64,000 bases of DNA from Loripinus fragilis (lineage: Eukaryota > Mollusca > Bivalvia > Lucinida > Lucinidae), in assembly GCA_964019695.1 (NCBI GenBank), contig OZ026514.1:104194345-104258344 (forward strand). Direction: 5' to 3'. A model generated the notes under the pieces. The model saw only the letters and a list, made by a program, of their open reading frames with translations. It searched no databases and was not told where the DNA came from. A program made the translations under genes and the position numbers. Numbering within the stretch: the stretch's first letter is position 1; the number at the start of each line of letters is the position of its first letter. This document shows positions 32,321 to 43,875 of this stretch, in pieces.

Positions 32321-33033
32321 AGTATATCTTAATTTGGAAATTATAGTCTGTGACCCATGCAAATCATTATATTATACTGTTCGTTTTAATTAAATATGAA
32401 AATAAGAAGGTACTGATAAAATAAATGCGATAAAAACGAGCGAATACATTTTGGTGGGATATATGTAATGATTTAGTTTTTTTTTTGGTCCAGGCCATGC
32501 AATTTGTTACAAAATGTATTTAGTAGACTTAAATCAGTCGTAGATGTTGTTATTACTCCTATGAAACCATACCAACCAATACCATTCCACATCTTATCTT
32601 CTGTCGTATTCCAGTCCAGAATTTTATTTTATGCTGGCTCAAACATCTACTGATGAGATAGCAGAAGAATATAGATTTAGTTTAAAAAATCAATATCAAT
32701 AATGAAAAAAACATCTATATGAATAAAATAATATCTCATCAGACTTTAAAAGTCTATGTATTTAGAGACAGAGAAAAAATACCATTTCATATAACCGCTC
32801 CCAGTTTGAGCAAATTACTTCTGAACAAGTTATCATTGGGTTGGATCCAAAAGCCTCTGTTTCATTTTCTCGAAAGGATCAGGGTTATCCTCATTGAGTT
32901 AAAAATATTTACATTTTTGCCATAGAAAATAAAAACAACAACACCTTAACACCTTTTTTTTTCTTTTCTTTTTTTTATCAAAATTTCAAAATTAGCACTC
33001 CCTGGCGTAATGCTCAAATATGAGCGATGCCAG

Positions 33034-33054
33034 TAAAGAAAGAAAGAAAGAAAC
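33034..33054 (+). repeat. (AAAG)n microsatellite
   Basis: Five AAAG units. Confidence 0.9.
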
Positions 33055-33154
33055 CATTTATTTATATAATATTCATTTATATTCCATAGGGAACAATGTT
33101 AATCACATATTTCTTTGGTCGAAATATTGAAATAGAGTAGAAATATCATATGCA

Positions 33155-35166
33155 TTTATTTATATTTTCAACAATTTAAGCTTGGAATAGTCTTCCTTGT
33201 TCACTCAAAGATATACTTCCAATATTATGCAACCCTATGCACACACACATTGGAGGAGAGAGGCATATTATTTTTGATTTATTCCCTTTGGTGTTCGCCT
33301 TAGTATATTGGATCAGCGTTACTGTATGCCATATTATACAATTATTGACTTATGTTGAGGTAGACATGGAGTGTTATTGAACAGTTAACGTCATATTGAC
33401 CGACGCGTAGCGGAGGTCAATATGATTAAGTTTACTGTTCAATAACATTCCATGTCTACCGAAACATAAGTCAACAATTGTTTTATTATATTATAAATGT
33501 ATGTTAAACATTTCCTGCCATTTTAGACCATTAAAACGTTGACGTTACGGATGGCTCATGCGATATGACTTGACGTTCTGACGTCACTTCCCGTAAGCCA
33601 GTCAATATTACCTCGTGCCGTGTGCTTTGCAACGTCACGTCCGGCAAACCATGTAATATGTAGTTTTATTGACTCGAGTGGATATGCATCTGGGCCAATC
33701 AGAAGATGTTTATTTATAGATTATATAATAATTTAAATTGTAACCGAATTCGCATGGTGGATATAACACTGAGACAGTCAAACGATGGGAAGTTAATAAG
33801 GCGTTGGTGACCATGGCCCAATTTTCAAGATCTCTGTCAGAAATAAACTGCCAAATGTACGCCAAAACTGCTTGTGTGCACTGTATCTCTTGAACAACAG
33901 TGGATGCAGGATGGGAGATAAATTTGTTTTATTATCATTATTTTGAATAAAAGTTATAATTTCTAAATATCATTTTGTTAAAAAAAGCAAGTGACAACAG
34001 ATGCATACATACTTCATATTGATTGTATGTAGCTTGTTTTAATCAGCATCTGTTTAGACAACGGCATGTAAACATCCCACAACAGACTATGTCGGAGACT
34101 TTGGTAGAAACAAGCATTATTTGTTAGTCTAGTGTGTGCTAGATACTGGTGTTTCATATAACAGAAGAAATGATCATTTCATTGCAACGAAGAAGAACTG
34201 TTTTGTTATTTGGAATTGAGGAATATTTAATGACGCAAATACACACATATTTGAACGCATACATAAATATATTAAAGCCAAGAGTTGTTTTACCAATTTA
34301 TGATGAACTCAAGGTTTATACACAGCCCAATTCCTATCACAGACTGTTTTGTTTGCTGGTTTTTTCTTCTTCTAGAACTTGCTAATGTTACTTTCTGCTA
34401 TGCGAGCAGCACGTCTTCTCTTCAACAATTTACATATCTGAAATATTGATGTTTCTATAGATTCCTCAACTATAATCATGTTATTTTGTTAAAAAGCACA
34501 ATACGAACAGCGCTATCAGTGGTTTGTTTAGAAGAACCTTTTCAGTTAACTTTTTGTTCCTTCTTGATAGAAATGAGAATTGCCTAGTTTCTTAAAGATG
34601 GTTTGGTTAACCCTTGCACTGAGAGACAGAACAAAGCTTATCAAGTAACTAAAAAGTAGTTGTATAGCATCGTGTTAAACATGCTTAGTTATACAAATGT
34701 GTTAAATAAGCAGAAATAAATAAGTTACAGTAATTTCGTTCTATTACCTATTTTTATATTCAGGTACCCTGCTGGCATAACTCGGTCTATTTCCAGAGCC
34801 TTGATAGACGTGGGGTACAAGACTATAATAGAAACACCATTATACAATGGACAGCAGTCTTATTCATTGCTACTAATTTGGAATCAGTCAAGACAATAGC
34901 TGACAAAACAAACTACTTAAGCAATCATTCCAAGGGAAGTTCGTTCTCTTGTCAGTCATTGCCTTGACTATACGAGTAGTTTTTTGCAACATTTCCACAG
35001 TATGTTCACATCACCCTCTTACATAGCTTAAACTGTGAGAGAGCATTGATCTTCAATCTTTCTTTCCTGATCATACTCACTTACTTTCTGAAAGTTGGTG
35101 TGTCTGAGTATCTAGTATTTCGTCTGAATATTCGTCTACTGTGTGTATGTGGGGGGGGGGGGGGGG
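33155..35166 (-). repeat. Right arm of the large inverted duplication
   Basis: Inverted relative to 28629-29975 and about 650 bp longer, because of two extra segments absent from the left arm: about 33337-33728, which contains palindrome 33339-33482, and about 34238-34450. It ends in a 16-base G run (35151-35166). By eye the arms look roughly 85-90% alike outside the insertions. Confidence 0.9.
33339..33482. repeat. Long palindrome with GACGCGTAGCGG core
   Basis: Arms of about 64 bp (ACAATTATTGACTTATGTT... and ...AACATAAGTCAACAATTGT) pair through TAGACATGGAGTGTTATTGA and GGTCAATATGA around the core GACGCGTAGCGGA. A few mismatches near the middle. Confidence 0.85.
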
Positions 35167-35672
35167 TCTGTATTTCTTGTGTCAATAGATATTTTTATCT
35201 TTAAATTGGTTTAAAAGACGTTTCGCTTTCTTTACTTATAGTATTTGCTTCCTATGCATTTTTTTCTTTATAGGCATATCTTAAATCGTTAAATATCAGT
35301 TTTCTTTATATTTTGTACTTTTCTTTTTAAGACTTTGATATATGTTTTTTTTTTATTTTAAGCTCCTATTTTTCTCCAATCAGTATTTTACCATTTTTTC
35401 ATCAGTAAAATATAAGGCCACTTGTCTCTTAGCAATTAACTTTCACACAGACCCTCAGCTATATCCAAACTGAAGTAACAGAAATAGCTGAAGTATATGC
35501 GTATCAGAATCTCGACATTCTATAGCCTTACTTCGAAAGTAACACAATTTCCTATTTCGTAGACAGAATGTGACAGGCTTAAAATGAATCCAATTGACTA
35601 CCTCAAGACTTAAAACAATCGTCAGTATGGCGCATATAAACTAGCAATAAATCTGCCTCGTCCATGTCTCAC

Positions 35673-35792
35673 ATTGTAATGGATCTATTAACGCTCCAAA
35701 TAAAAGTGGAATCTCAATAGAAGGATCTACAGGATTATAGTAATTGTTTGGATCACGAGCTCTTCTTCGGAACCAATTGATGATAAATGATA
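35673..35792 (-). CDS. Possible exon (very tentative)
   Basis: The minus strand has acceptor GCTCTCTGAG before 35792 and donor GTGAGA after 35673, bracketing 40 codons in phase 1-1 (SFIINWFRRRARDPNNYYNP...). The phase matches the end of the open segment at 37987-38223. Only short and without homology, so chance is likely. Confidence 0.12.
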
Positions 35793-36729
35793 CTCAGAGA
35801 GCATCATTAGGTGTAATAGAACTGCATTGGACACAAAGGGTTCTTATAGCCTGAACGCGTGTGTACATGTGGGCGACTCGTTGTGTTACCTTGCTCTAAT
35901 CCTTTGACATATACCGAACTCGAACTGATACACCAAACAAATGTTACATGAGCTGGCCAAAATGGGGCGCATGGTCAAATGAATAAACGATTTACGCTGT
36001 ATTTCAGCTGGAAACGGTCAGTTTGAAATTGGCTGCGTCTCAATTCTGTTTTCACTTTAGCTGAAGTTTAGTTTTATTGGATCAATTCTATGATGCGTTA
36101 AAGGCTTGATTGAAAGTGGTGTGTTTTAAACAACACTAAAGTTGGAAATGGACTGTTTAATGGTGTGGCGGAAAATCGTTTAGCTCTTTCAGAAAGACTT
36201 TAGCATGTCAGAGAGAACTTAATCTCAATAAGCTTCTAGTTTTTCGCTCATAGATGCCATTATTATTTTTGCTACATTTAGAGATTGATTGATTATAGTT
36301 GTCATCATTTATTACACCTAAATAGGTGATATTAATTATGAGGCTCTGGATGGGGAATAACTGATAAAATGACTATATTTATATCGAAAGGAGCAAAAAG
36401 AGCCAAAGCAAAATGCTGATAAAAGAAAAACGGGGTTAAAAATAACATTTTAATGGAAAGTACAAAAATAAAAAAAAATGATATTTAGTAAGTTTAATTA
36501 TTAAGCAAACACAGAAAACACACTTTTTCTAAAGAAAAGACAGTATTTAAAATAAAGAGAAAAAAAGATGAATTTTAACGAATAAAAGAAATCCAAACTC
36601 ATACCCTAAATTATGACATTGCAATACAGTATCTATACAAGAGGAAATACAATATGAAATATACTAACACGTCGAGTTGTTGAAGATCATGGTACCTGAC
36701 ATAGAAGTAACAAGCCAATTGTTTTTATT

Positions 36730-36910
36730 GGTTACCTCTTATATTAGCTGCATTGGTGTACGTTGACCTGATTAACGTTGCCTATCTCACAGCATGTGCC
36801 TTTATCAGGCTATGATGACGTTGCATTTTTTTGAATGACGTCGCCAATGAGGCTGAATGGACAAAAATAATCGATCATTACGTCATATTTGCTAGTTTGA
36901 AGAGTGAATC
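36730..36910 (-). repeat. Dispersed repeat family R, inverted copy
   Basis: The reverse complement of CCTGATAAAGGCACATGC-GTGAGATAG and of the TGACGT-rich part matches 61735-61930. Several TGACGT/ACGTCA motifs (CRE-like) occur in both copies. Confidence 0.65.
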
Positions 36911-37334
36911 AACTTTGTAAGCTGATAAATAGAATATCAGGTTCGCGTATCGCATACCCAGATCGAACGATGTATATACACAAGCTAAGCACTCCGTGTG
37001 TTCAAACAAGAACAGATAACAAACCAACATATACTTCTAAAATACAAACGCAGAAGCCAAAGCTGATGACATCACTGAAAATTTGTGTTGATGCTTTATG
37101 TCCCAGTCAGCAATTTTTCAGTCATGTGTCTTCCTGATTTGAAGCGATAAAGTATTGATACAGGCAAGGTCGAGAGTTTTGGCTGAGTAATCTATAGTTA
37201 AAGTTAAAAAGAGTTGGTCTGTAATGTAAGAACATTCCATTTACATCATTGAGTCACGTGACATTGCATGACATTAATAATATCAACTCTGATTGGACAT
37301 TGATGACGTTTTAAGAACAGTTGCTGGCCTAATG

Positions 37335-37520
37335 ATTATTTGCATGCCAGGTAACTTTTCATGGTTTTGTTGGCATCTGCCGACATTTTTTTCAAAAAAT
37401 AACTTTTGAGAAATATTCTTTCGTGTACACTGTAAAAGTATCAAACGGTTCGGGTTCCGATCTGGGTCCAAACTGTTTGCAAAGGTTATCAGTAGACGAC
37501 AAAAGTCGCCACTAGCAAAA
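37335..37520. mobile_element. TTAA hairpin MITE (family A), copy l
   Basis: TGCATGCCAGGTAACTTTTC...CATCTGCCGAC at the left, ACTGTTTGCAAAGGTTATC and AGACGACAAAAGTCGCC at the right. The hairpin is shortened (GGTTCCGATCTGGGTCC). Confidence 0.65.
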
Positions 37521-37986
37521 AACAGGCAATAGATCAATATAAACAAATAAATACTATTTTTAAGTTTAATTCGGTATTACAATGTCGTTGTTGTCTACAA
37601 AGAGAGCATTTTCTTTAGCAATATTCGAGATAAAGCCAGTTCCTTTTTAGTACTTGCTGCCTCTTACCTTTGGAAAGAAAATGACAAATGACACACATTC
37701 CTTGACTGGTTCTACATCTTCATACTAGCTTTGATCTAAATTAAATAAAATTGAAGCCGTGTGCCCCATTGGTTGGTCTCAATTCAACACCTTAATCAAA
37801 TTATTGCCGACTGAGTGTGCTTGTTTAGTTCCACCGTGAACCAGCCCGGACAACAATAAGCTGGTAATACACCTGTGTAGGCTCACCCACGTTCCACAAT
37901 CAAGATCGTCATAACCGAACATTCTTAATCACAGATCTATTTATTATTGTCAATGAATGTGTGATTTTCTTCTCCCTTTCAAATAC

Positions 37987-38223
37987 TTGTTGACAAAGAC
38001 GGTCCAGTTTCTTTCACCGGGTTACAATGGTCTCTCTGGCCTCTGGACTTGCAATAATATCTCCAATATATAAGGTGATAATTGTGTAATACATCAACAA
38101 AGGATCCAATTTCGGTGGACACCTGTAATGAGCGACGAAAACGTTTTATGTTGCTGCAATCATCACTTGCGCCACATTGATAAAACCGTACATTGTGATG
38201 GTTACTGGGATTACCATGCGGTT
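37987..38223 (-). CDS. Possible exon, cysteine-containing, unknown family
   Basis: The minus strand segment is open over 79 codons in phase 1-1, between acceptor CTTAACAG (38224-38231) and a GTATTT donor (37986-37981). The peptide has two Cys pairs (FYQCGASDDC and YYCKSRGQRDHC). GC is about 44%, above the surroundings. The acceptor lies 11 bp from transposon family E (38235-38561), whose C-rich arm would supply the polypyrimidine tract. Phases connect with 40720-40993 upstream. No recognised domain; an Ig-like fold was considered on Cys spacing but is not shown. Confidence 0.27.
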
Positions 38224-38234
38224 CTGTTAAGTCC

Positions 38235-38561
38235 ATGCGCGGATCCAGAGGGGGGGGGGGGAGACAGGGGATCCGGACCCCCACCTGAAAATCGCAAAAT
38301 ATAGGGCTTCTTAGCAATACTTGTCTGGAACCCCTGAAAAATCACAACGCTAAATAGCCAGCATTCAATGTTGGGCCATCATTGGCCAGCCAGCGAAACG
38401 CATCATCGGCCCACCAGCGAAACGCCATTATAATGGCGTTTCGCTGGCTGGCCAATGATGGCCCGCTTTTAGTGGCATTTCATCCTCTCTCCCCTCATTA
38501 ACTAAAAAAACATTGTCAGAGTTTGGACCCCCTCTGACAAAACTTTCTGGATCCGCGCATG
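38235..38561. mobile_element. Family E element with GGATCC ends
   Basis: Inverted ends CATGCGCGGATCCAGA and TCTGGATCCGCGCATG, a G run just inside the left end, and a central hairpin CCAGCGAAACGCCATTA/TAATGGCGTTTCGCTGG. Related elements: 27945-28200, and the variant with a different centre at 45290-45850 and 58096-58323. The ends resemble hAT-type CAGNGGCGGATCCAG termini, an inference. Confidence 0.8.
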
Positions 38562-39564
38562 AAGGCCTACAAAATTCGCAGTTGGGCTTTTTTGCGGAAG
38601 AGCCAATCACATTTTGTTTTAAACGGACAGCTATACGTACTTGTACTTATTATATATACTAGTATATCTCCACGGTCATTTCAATCTAAAAAAATGACTA
38701 GATATATCTGAAGAAAAATAAAGCATTTGAGAGGAATGCTAATTGTAGTCAAATTAGGTAGTGAAAAGATATCAGTATGAATAAAAATTAACATCTCATC
38801 AGACTTAAATCTAGTCGTTACTTTGTAATCTAAATATTGGCCGATACCAATAAACAACGGGATTATATAAAACGTAAAAACAATTGCATGTACATAAATG
38901 CAGCTCTACTCATGTCACGTCATGTTTTTGCGGAGTTTTCTTTATCTATTTTATTTTTATTTTTTAAGAAGCATTAAGAGATAATGAGATCACAGAGACG
39001 ATCACATGTCAGACGTATTTCCAAATTTTCTTTATCAGTTATGTATCTTTTTACAACATTTTTGTTATATATAAAACAGTTTTTGTTTGAACCCGGATGA
39101 CCTTAGAAATAAACTATTGTCATTTGTTTTATAATTTGCATCTTCAACATTGTACTTGATGGTGTTAAGGGATTCATAAGTAACCTCAGAGGTCCTTTAG
39201 CTTCCCCTTTCAAAATATAACTTCATCAATGCGATGGATAATTTGTAAATAGCATTTGATACATTGCTCCCCTTTCTCAAAACTATCTGATTTCTAAAAA
39301 AAAATGCCAAAATCTATTTAGAAACAGTTATACATTTTTTTTATCTGGTTAAGGCTTTGTAGCGGACAAAAGAAAGAAAGCGATTTCCAGTCAGACAAAA
39401 AATATATAAGTTTTTTGCATTTTGTACAAGAAACAACCACTTATACACAATACAATCTGAATCTTTTTTACTCTTCTGGATTCCATGTAGATAATATGTA
39501 GAAATCACAGAAGGATACGCAACTAGAGGTCTGATCCTCGACAGTTTGGTACTTATCGCATTGT

Positions 39565-39905
39565 TAAGCAATGAAGGCTCATGCGAACCTGCGCAGATAT
39601 ACAGACTCGCCAGTGCCTTCGCTGACTCGTCTGCATAGTTTTGTGTCCCTGTGAAAGACTATAACAATCTGTCATGAGTGTGTGATACTCTGAGGTGTGA
39701 TAGAAAAATCTCAGTGTCCTGATGATTACTGTTTGACATCACAAGGCTTACCGAGTGATGACAAACAGTGAATTAAAGTGAAGGATATTTTCTATCCCAT
39801 CATACACAAAATACGGATGCAGATGGAGACTCATACTAAAAGTTGTAGCCTCGCTGGAGTCATCATTGGCGTTATGCGATAAGTATCAAAATATCATGAG
39901 CAGGC
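39565..39905 (+). repeat. Family G repeat carrying a GAGGCTTG-core palindrome
   Basis: GAAGGCTCATGCGAACCTGC...CAGTGCCTTCGCTG and ATGCAGATGGAGACTCA...ATCATGAGCAGGCTCATT flank palindrome 39695-39807. The ordinary family G copy at 2085-2215 lacks the palindrome, so it is an insertion. Confidence 0.65.
39695..39807. repeat. Palindrome with AAGGCTTACCGAG core (family N)
   Basis: GTGTGATAGAAAAATCTC and its complement (...GATATTTTCTATCCCATC) form outer arms; ACTGTTTGACATCAC/GTGATGACAAACAGT form inner arms. Confidence 0.75.
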
Positions 39906-39911
39906 TCATTC

Positions 39912-40291
39912 CCCAAGGGGGGGGGGGGGGTACTCTCATTTTTTTATCAGACGTAGGCTCGGGCCCAGCATCTACCGTTCACCCCTAAAAAATATCAGGA
40001 ATTTCAAGCACCCCAAAAAAATATTTGAAATTTTAGCAACCCCCAAAAAATGCCCATTCTGTACCTTGACCTTAAGAAAAGAACCTAAATTGCATAGAAA
40101 TGACCCTCAAACTAGCCCAATTTTGTGATGACCCTAAAAATATATCCACAAAATCTTCATACCCCCAAAAAATATTCTTTTTTCTGGAAACCCAAAAAAA
40201 TATTGAAATTCAGAATTTGAACCCCAAAAAAATGGGCCGAGCCTACGTATGTGTGAAAATATCAGAGTACCCCCCCCCCCCCCCCCCTGGG
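39912..40291 (-). mobile_element. Family D G-rich element, opposite orientation
   Basis: Reverse-complement copy of 23208-23577 with ACCCCAAAAAATAT repeats and the ends CCCAAGGGGGG...GTACTCT / AGAGTACCCC...CCTGGG. No matching target duplication at this copy. Confidence 0.85.
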
Positions 40292-40360
40292 CAGCGAAGG
40301 CTCTGACGAGGCTGTGCATAGCACAGCCTCGTCAGCGCCTTCGCTGTTCGCGCACACAAA
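40292..40360. repeat. Family G hairpin
   Basis: CAGCGAAGGCTCTGACGAGG and CCTCGTCAGCGCCTTCGCTG pair around TGTGCATAGCA. Confidence 0.75.
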
Positions 40361-40719
40361 GTATGAGTACTTGTACTTGTTTATACAAAAAAAAGCTGTA
40401 AAAATCACTTATTGGAGGACAAAATTTACCATTATCTCATGACAGCGCGTTGTATTAGAAGTCATATCTGTTCAAATGGTATTATCTTATCAAATACTCA
40501 TATTGTCTGTTTAAGTTTCTTGAAAGCTAATTGATGTCGCATTTCCTGTTGTCCATATGCTCGTGTGATAATCGGACACCTACGTGGGAGTCGTGCTGTG
40601 GGAAAAGACGTCTTATAGATAGCATACATGCGCTAAACGTAGACCACGAATTCAACCACCAACACGGGTGAAAAATTGAAATGGTCAACATTTCTTTATA
40701 AGTTTAAATTAAGAACTAC

Positions 40720-40993
40720 CTTTTGAATGCCTTGGTTTCCATTTGCTTGAACATGACAGCTTCAGAATAACATTTTTTACATATGCTTGGCGTAAACAAC
40801 GATTTTTGTGAAAGCTTACGCTTGACATAGACGTATTGCTGTTGCAGTTATAGCTGTAAATCGTGAGTTCTCTCGTTTGAATGTTTTCTTCCGAAGTAAG
40901 CACAGAGAAATGAATGGTCATGCTGGTTATGCTGGTGGCATTGTCGAGTCTATTATTCTGGAAATAAGATTCTTTTTCGGTAATATCAATATC
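40720..40993 (-). CDS. Possible exon, unknown family
   Basis: The minus strand has acceptor GATTGTTGGTTAG before 40993 and donor GTAGTT after 40720. The 274-nt segment is open for 91 codons, phase 0 to 1. The peptide starts DIDITEKESYF and contains ELTIYSYNC, NRCLRQAYVKNV and LKLSCSSKW. It is 306 bp downstream of the open segment 41300-41539 with compatible phase (0), and its end phase fits 37987-38223. No homology recognised. One of the more persuasive coding candidates, but still prediction by eye. Confidence 0.3.
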
Positions 40994-41299
40994 CTAACCA
41001 ACAATCGTATTTTAAAGTAATGCATTTAACTTCCAACCCAGAAGACCGTTATCTGGCCAAAGCCGGATCAACGAATTGAGGTTTTCTGGTTCTGTATCAT
41101 TATCCTTTAAACCGAGGTTAACGTCGGTTACCAGTATGGCGGCGACGTTACGTTTAAGTAATTTTCAAGCATGGAACCAGAGACGGAAACATGATATCGT
41201 AACGTCAAAAAGCGAAACGTAAAGGGCAAACGCTTTGGCAAATTTTCTGGATTAAAGACCAAAATAATTTCCGCGTCGAGAGTGACCCAAAGGTATCAC

Positions 41300-41539
41300 C
41301 TCATCCACGAGACGTGACACTGTACTCCAGATCAAGTTACTATTATAATAATGTGCAGGTATTTCACATTTTAGTTCAGTTCTAATGTCGTTGTTATGAT
41401 TGGTTGCCACTACTTTTAAGTAATTTGAGTATTTTCGTGATATGTTCTGTGTTATTCCTGTAAGAACCTCTCGAACAGACTGAAATATCAGCCACATGTT
41501 GCTGTTCCGCCTTTGCAATGCCTGCTCTTTTTTATTTTG
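41300..41539 (-). CDS. Possible exon, unknown family
   Basis: The minus strand has acceptor CCTTTTCAGCCAGTTTTAG before 41539 and donor GTGATA after 41300. Exactly 240 nt, 80 open codons, phase 0-0. Contains SVREVLTGITQNISRKYSNY and TELKCEIPAHYY. The coding strand is A-rich, as coding DNA often is. Adjacent to 40720-40993 across a 306-bp candidate intron. No family recognised. Confidence 0.3.
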
Positions 41540-42304
41540 CTAAAACTGGCTGAAAAGGCAGACATGTGTTATACAAATCAAGAGATGGCTCCAGCATGGT
41601 TTTAGCTACTTACAAGTATGGTATTAGAAGCACGAATTATTAAAAAAGAAAAAAGGAAGAAGCATCTCCAGGTGGTATTTTTGAAGACATTGACTATCTC
41701 CCTAGTTCTGAAAAGTTACAACACCCAAGCTTCCGTTTAAGTCTTGGAAAATAGGGTGCCTCTCTTCAAAAAATTAATGAAATATGTAAATTAAATGGAA
41801 AAATAACGGGGTCATTTTATAATATAAAGAGGCTTCTTTACCCTTTTGACTGTGGCAATGAAACTTTAATATACATTAACTGTAATTTTATACTCTTTAG
41901 TTGTTCTATTGATATGATGGTCATGAGCTATTGCCCTTGATTCTATTAATGCATTTTTCTTGTCCTTACCAGCTCTTATTTTTGTAATATTTCAAGATTT
42001 AGAACACTTTGCTAATCAGAGATCTCATAAACATGGTTACCTACAATTTGAATGATCCACATGCAAACGGTCAGCAAAAGAGTTGTTTATGAGACATTTC
42101 ACTCAAAATGGTCATGTGAAATGCTAAAATATTTTGTTTTCCAAAATAAGTTTGCAAAGATATCAATCTTATCACTTGTCATTTGTGTCTGTTTGCACAA
42201 CTTAAAACATAAAGTTCCCATCAAGACTTGCTTACGCCAAGTAAATGATGAAGAAATGCAATATCATCGAGAATTTATAAAATAGCTTATAAATTCATAA
42301 TATT

Positions 42305-42445
42305 TCGATGGGGAAGAGAGAGCTGGTTGCTTGCTTTGCTTGTCTTCCTGGTGTCTCGTGATTGTTGTGTGGCTCTTCCTCACGATGCCACGGGTTTGTC
42401 TGCAGTTTGTGATTGTGGTATTTGCTGATCATACTCACTTACTAT
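42305..42445 (-). repeat. Dispersed repeat family F, inserted in a tandem unit
   Basis: The minus strand reads AGTAAGTGAGTATGATCAGC...CACTGCAGAC-type sequence (ACAAACTGCAGACAAACCC) to CAACCAGCTCTCTC. Absent from the second tandem unit, so it inserted after the duplication or was lost from the other unit. Confidence 0.75.
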
Positions 42446-43111
42446 TTTAGAATAAAGGGCAATAACTTTTAAACATATATCACTTTAAAGAGTTTTCAAA
42501 AGATGTATATGTCAAAGTTAACATGCCATATTAAAGAAGTTGCAATATTTTCTAAAATGACCACGTTTTTACACTCTGTAGAGGCTATGCAATAACATCG
42601 TAGGTTGAGCCTCATGGTCCCCTGCAGCCATTTTTATTTCGAATTTTACAATTGCTGCTCAGTCCACGTAGCGTGTTATTATATTTTATCGTACTGTCTT
42701 GAATCACAAATGAACATATTTTAAGAATGCAAACGCTCACCAAAATAGTTGTTTATGAGACATTTAACTCAAAAATGATCATGTGAAGTGCCAAAACATT
42801 TTTTTATCAAAATAAGTTTACAAAGATATCAATCTTATTACTTGTCATTTGTGCAAACTAACTTTCAAGAACATTGCTGTTTGCACAAATTAAAACAATA
42901 AAGTTCCCATCAAGACTTGCTTACACCAAGTAAATGATGAAGAAATGGAATATCATTGAAAATTTATAAGATTTACAAAATATGGACATTATAATCAAGT
43001 GAGGTATGTGTGTGAAAGTTCCGTTGCCATAGTATGAACATTAAAGAAATTGCAATATTTTCTAAAATGACTACATTTATTGGGACAGAATCTAGAGGCT
43101 ATTCAATAACA

Positions 43112-43200
43112 TAGTTAGGTTGGTTGAGCCTGACGATTCCCTGCATAGCTAGGTAGGTTGAGCCTGAGTCTCAACCAACCCAGCTATGTTATATAGAAGC
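43112..43200. repeat. Palindrome in tandem unit 2
   Basis: AACATAGTTAGGTTGGTTGAG and CTCAACCAACCCAGCTATGTT pair around a centre containing GGTAGGTTGAGCCTGA. Confidence 0.65.
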
Positions 43201-43804
43201 CAATTTTATTCGGAAACTTGCAAAGTCGCGACACAAACCACGTAACGCTATATCCCATTTATTGTCGTATTTTGAATCAACAATGAACATATTCTGATCT
43301 GCTTCTGTTCATATTTATGCCAAGAGGCACCTTTTCTAGCAAATTGGTACATATATTTTAGAAAATCTCCTATAACACTCAACTTCATTATAACAGTCTA
43401 CTTCATATGAAGTTGAAGCCTTTATATTGCAATTAACAGCAACAATGTGTTATAATTAGTGATACTCAATATGTATTATACCAGAATTTAGCTGATATTA
43501 GTTAACACAAATGAAAGTAAACGTTTAAATGGGTGGCCGACTATCACACTCTGTAACCCCGTTGATTTCTCGATATTCGCCGTAAAAATCTGTAATAAGC
43601 TTGTAAATTGACACAACAAATATACAGTTCCATGTGAAAGTGGCTCTTACACAATTCGGACCACAATTTAGACCACAACACGAGGTTCTTGTACTTATCG
43701 AGCATGCGCAAAGTCACTATTAGTACACGCATGCGCAGCTAGCTAGCGGAGTTAGAGGTCCAAATTTTGACCTGAGACTGTATCTACGTCCCAACTTTGG
43801 GAGT

Positions 43805-43875
43805 GCGAGCAATGAAGGCTCTGACGAGACTGCGCATAGGCGCAGGCTCGTCTGAGCCTTCATTGCTCGATTATG
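43805..43875. repeat. Family G hairpin
   Basis: GAGCAATGAAGGCTCTGACGAG and CTCGTCTGAGCCTTCATTGCTC pair around ACTGCGCATAGGCGCAGG. Confidence 0.75.

Larger units (their letters stand above)
42045..43290 (+). repeat. Direct tandem duplication, units of ~680 and ~560 bp
   Basis: Unit 1 from about 42045 and unit 2 from about 42735 share GTTGTTTATGAGACATTT, CTTACGCCAAGTAAATGATG (ACACC in unit 2), TTGCAATATTTTCTAAAATGA and AATGAACATATT. Unit 1 is longer because it contains a family F copy (42305-42445). Unit 2 has a small palindromic insertion at 43112-43200. Confidence 0.85.

Noticed and set aside
37653..37745. Minus segment with strong acceptor TTTATTTAATTTAG and donor GTAAGA
   Set aside because: Interrupted by stops in all frames from the first acceptor; only a shorter alternative is open, and its phase does not match the neighbouring candidate exons.
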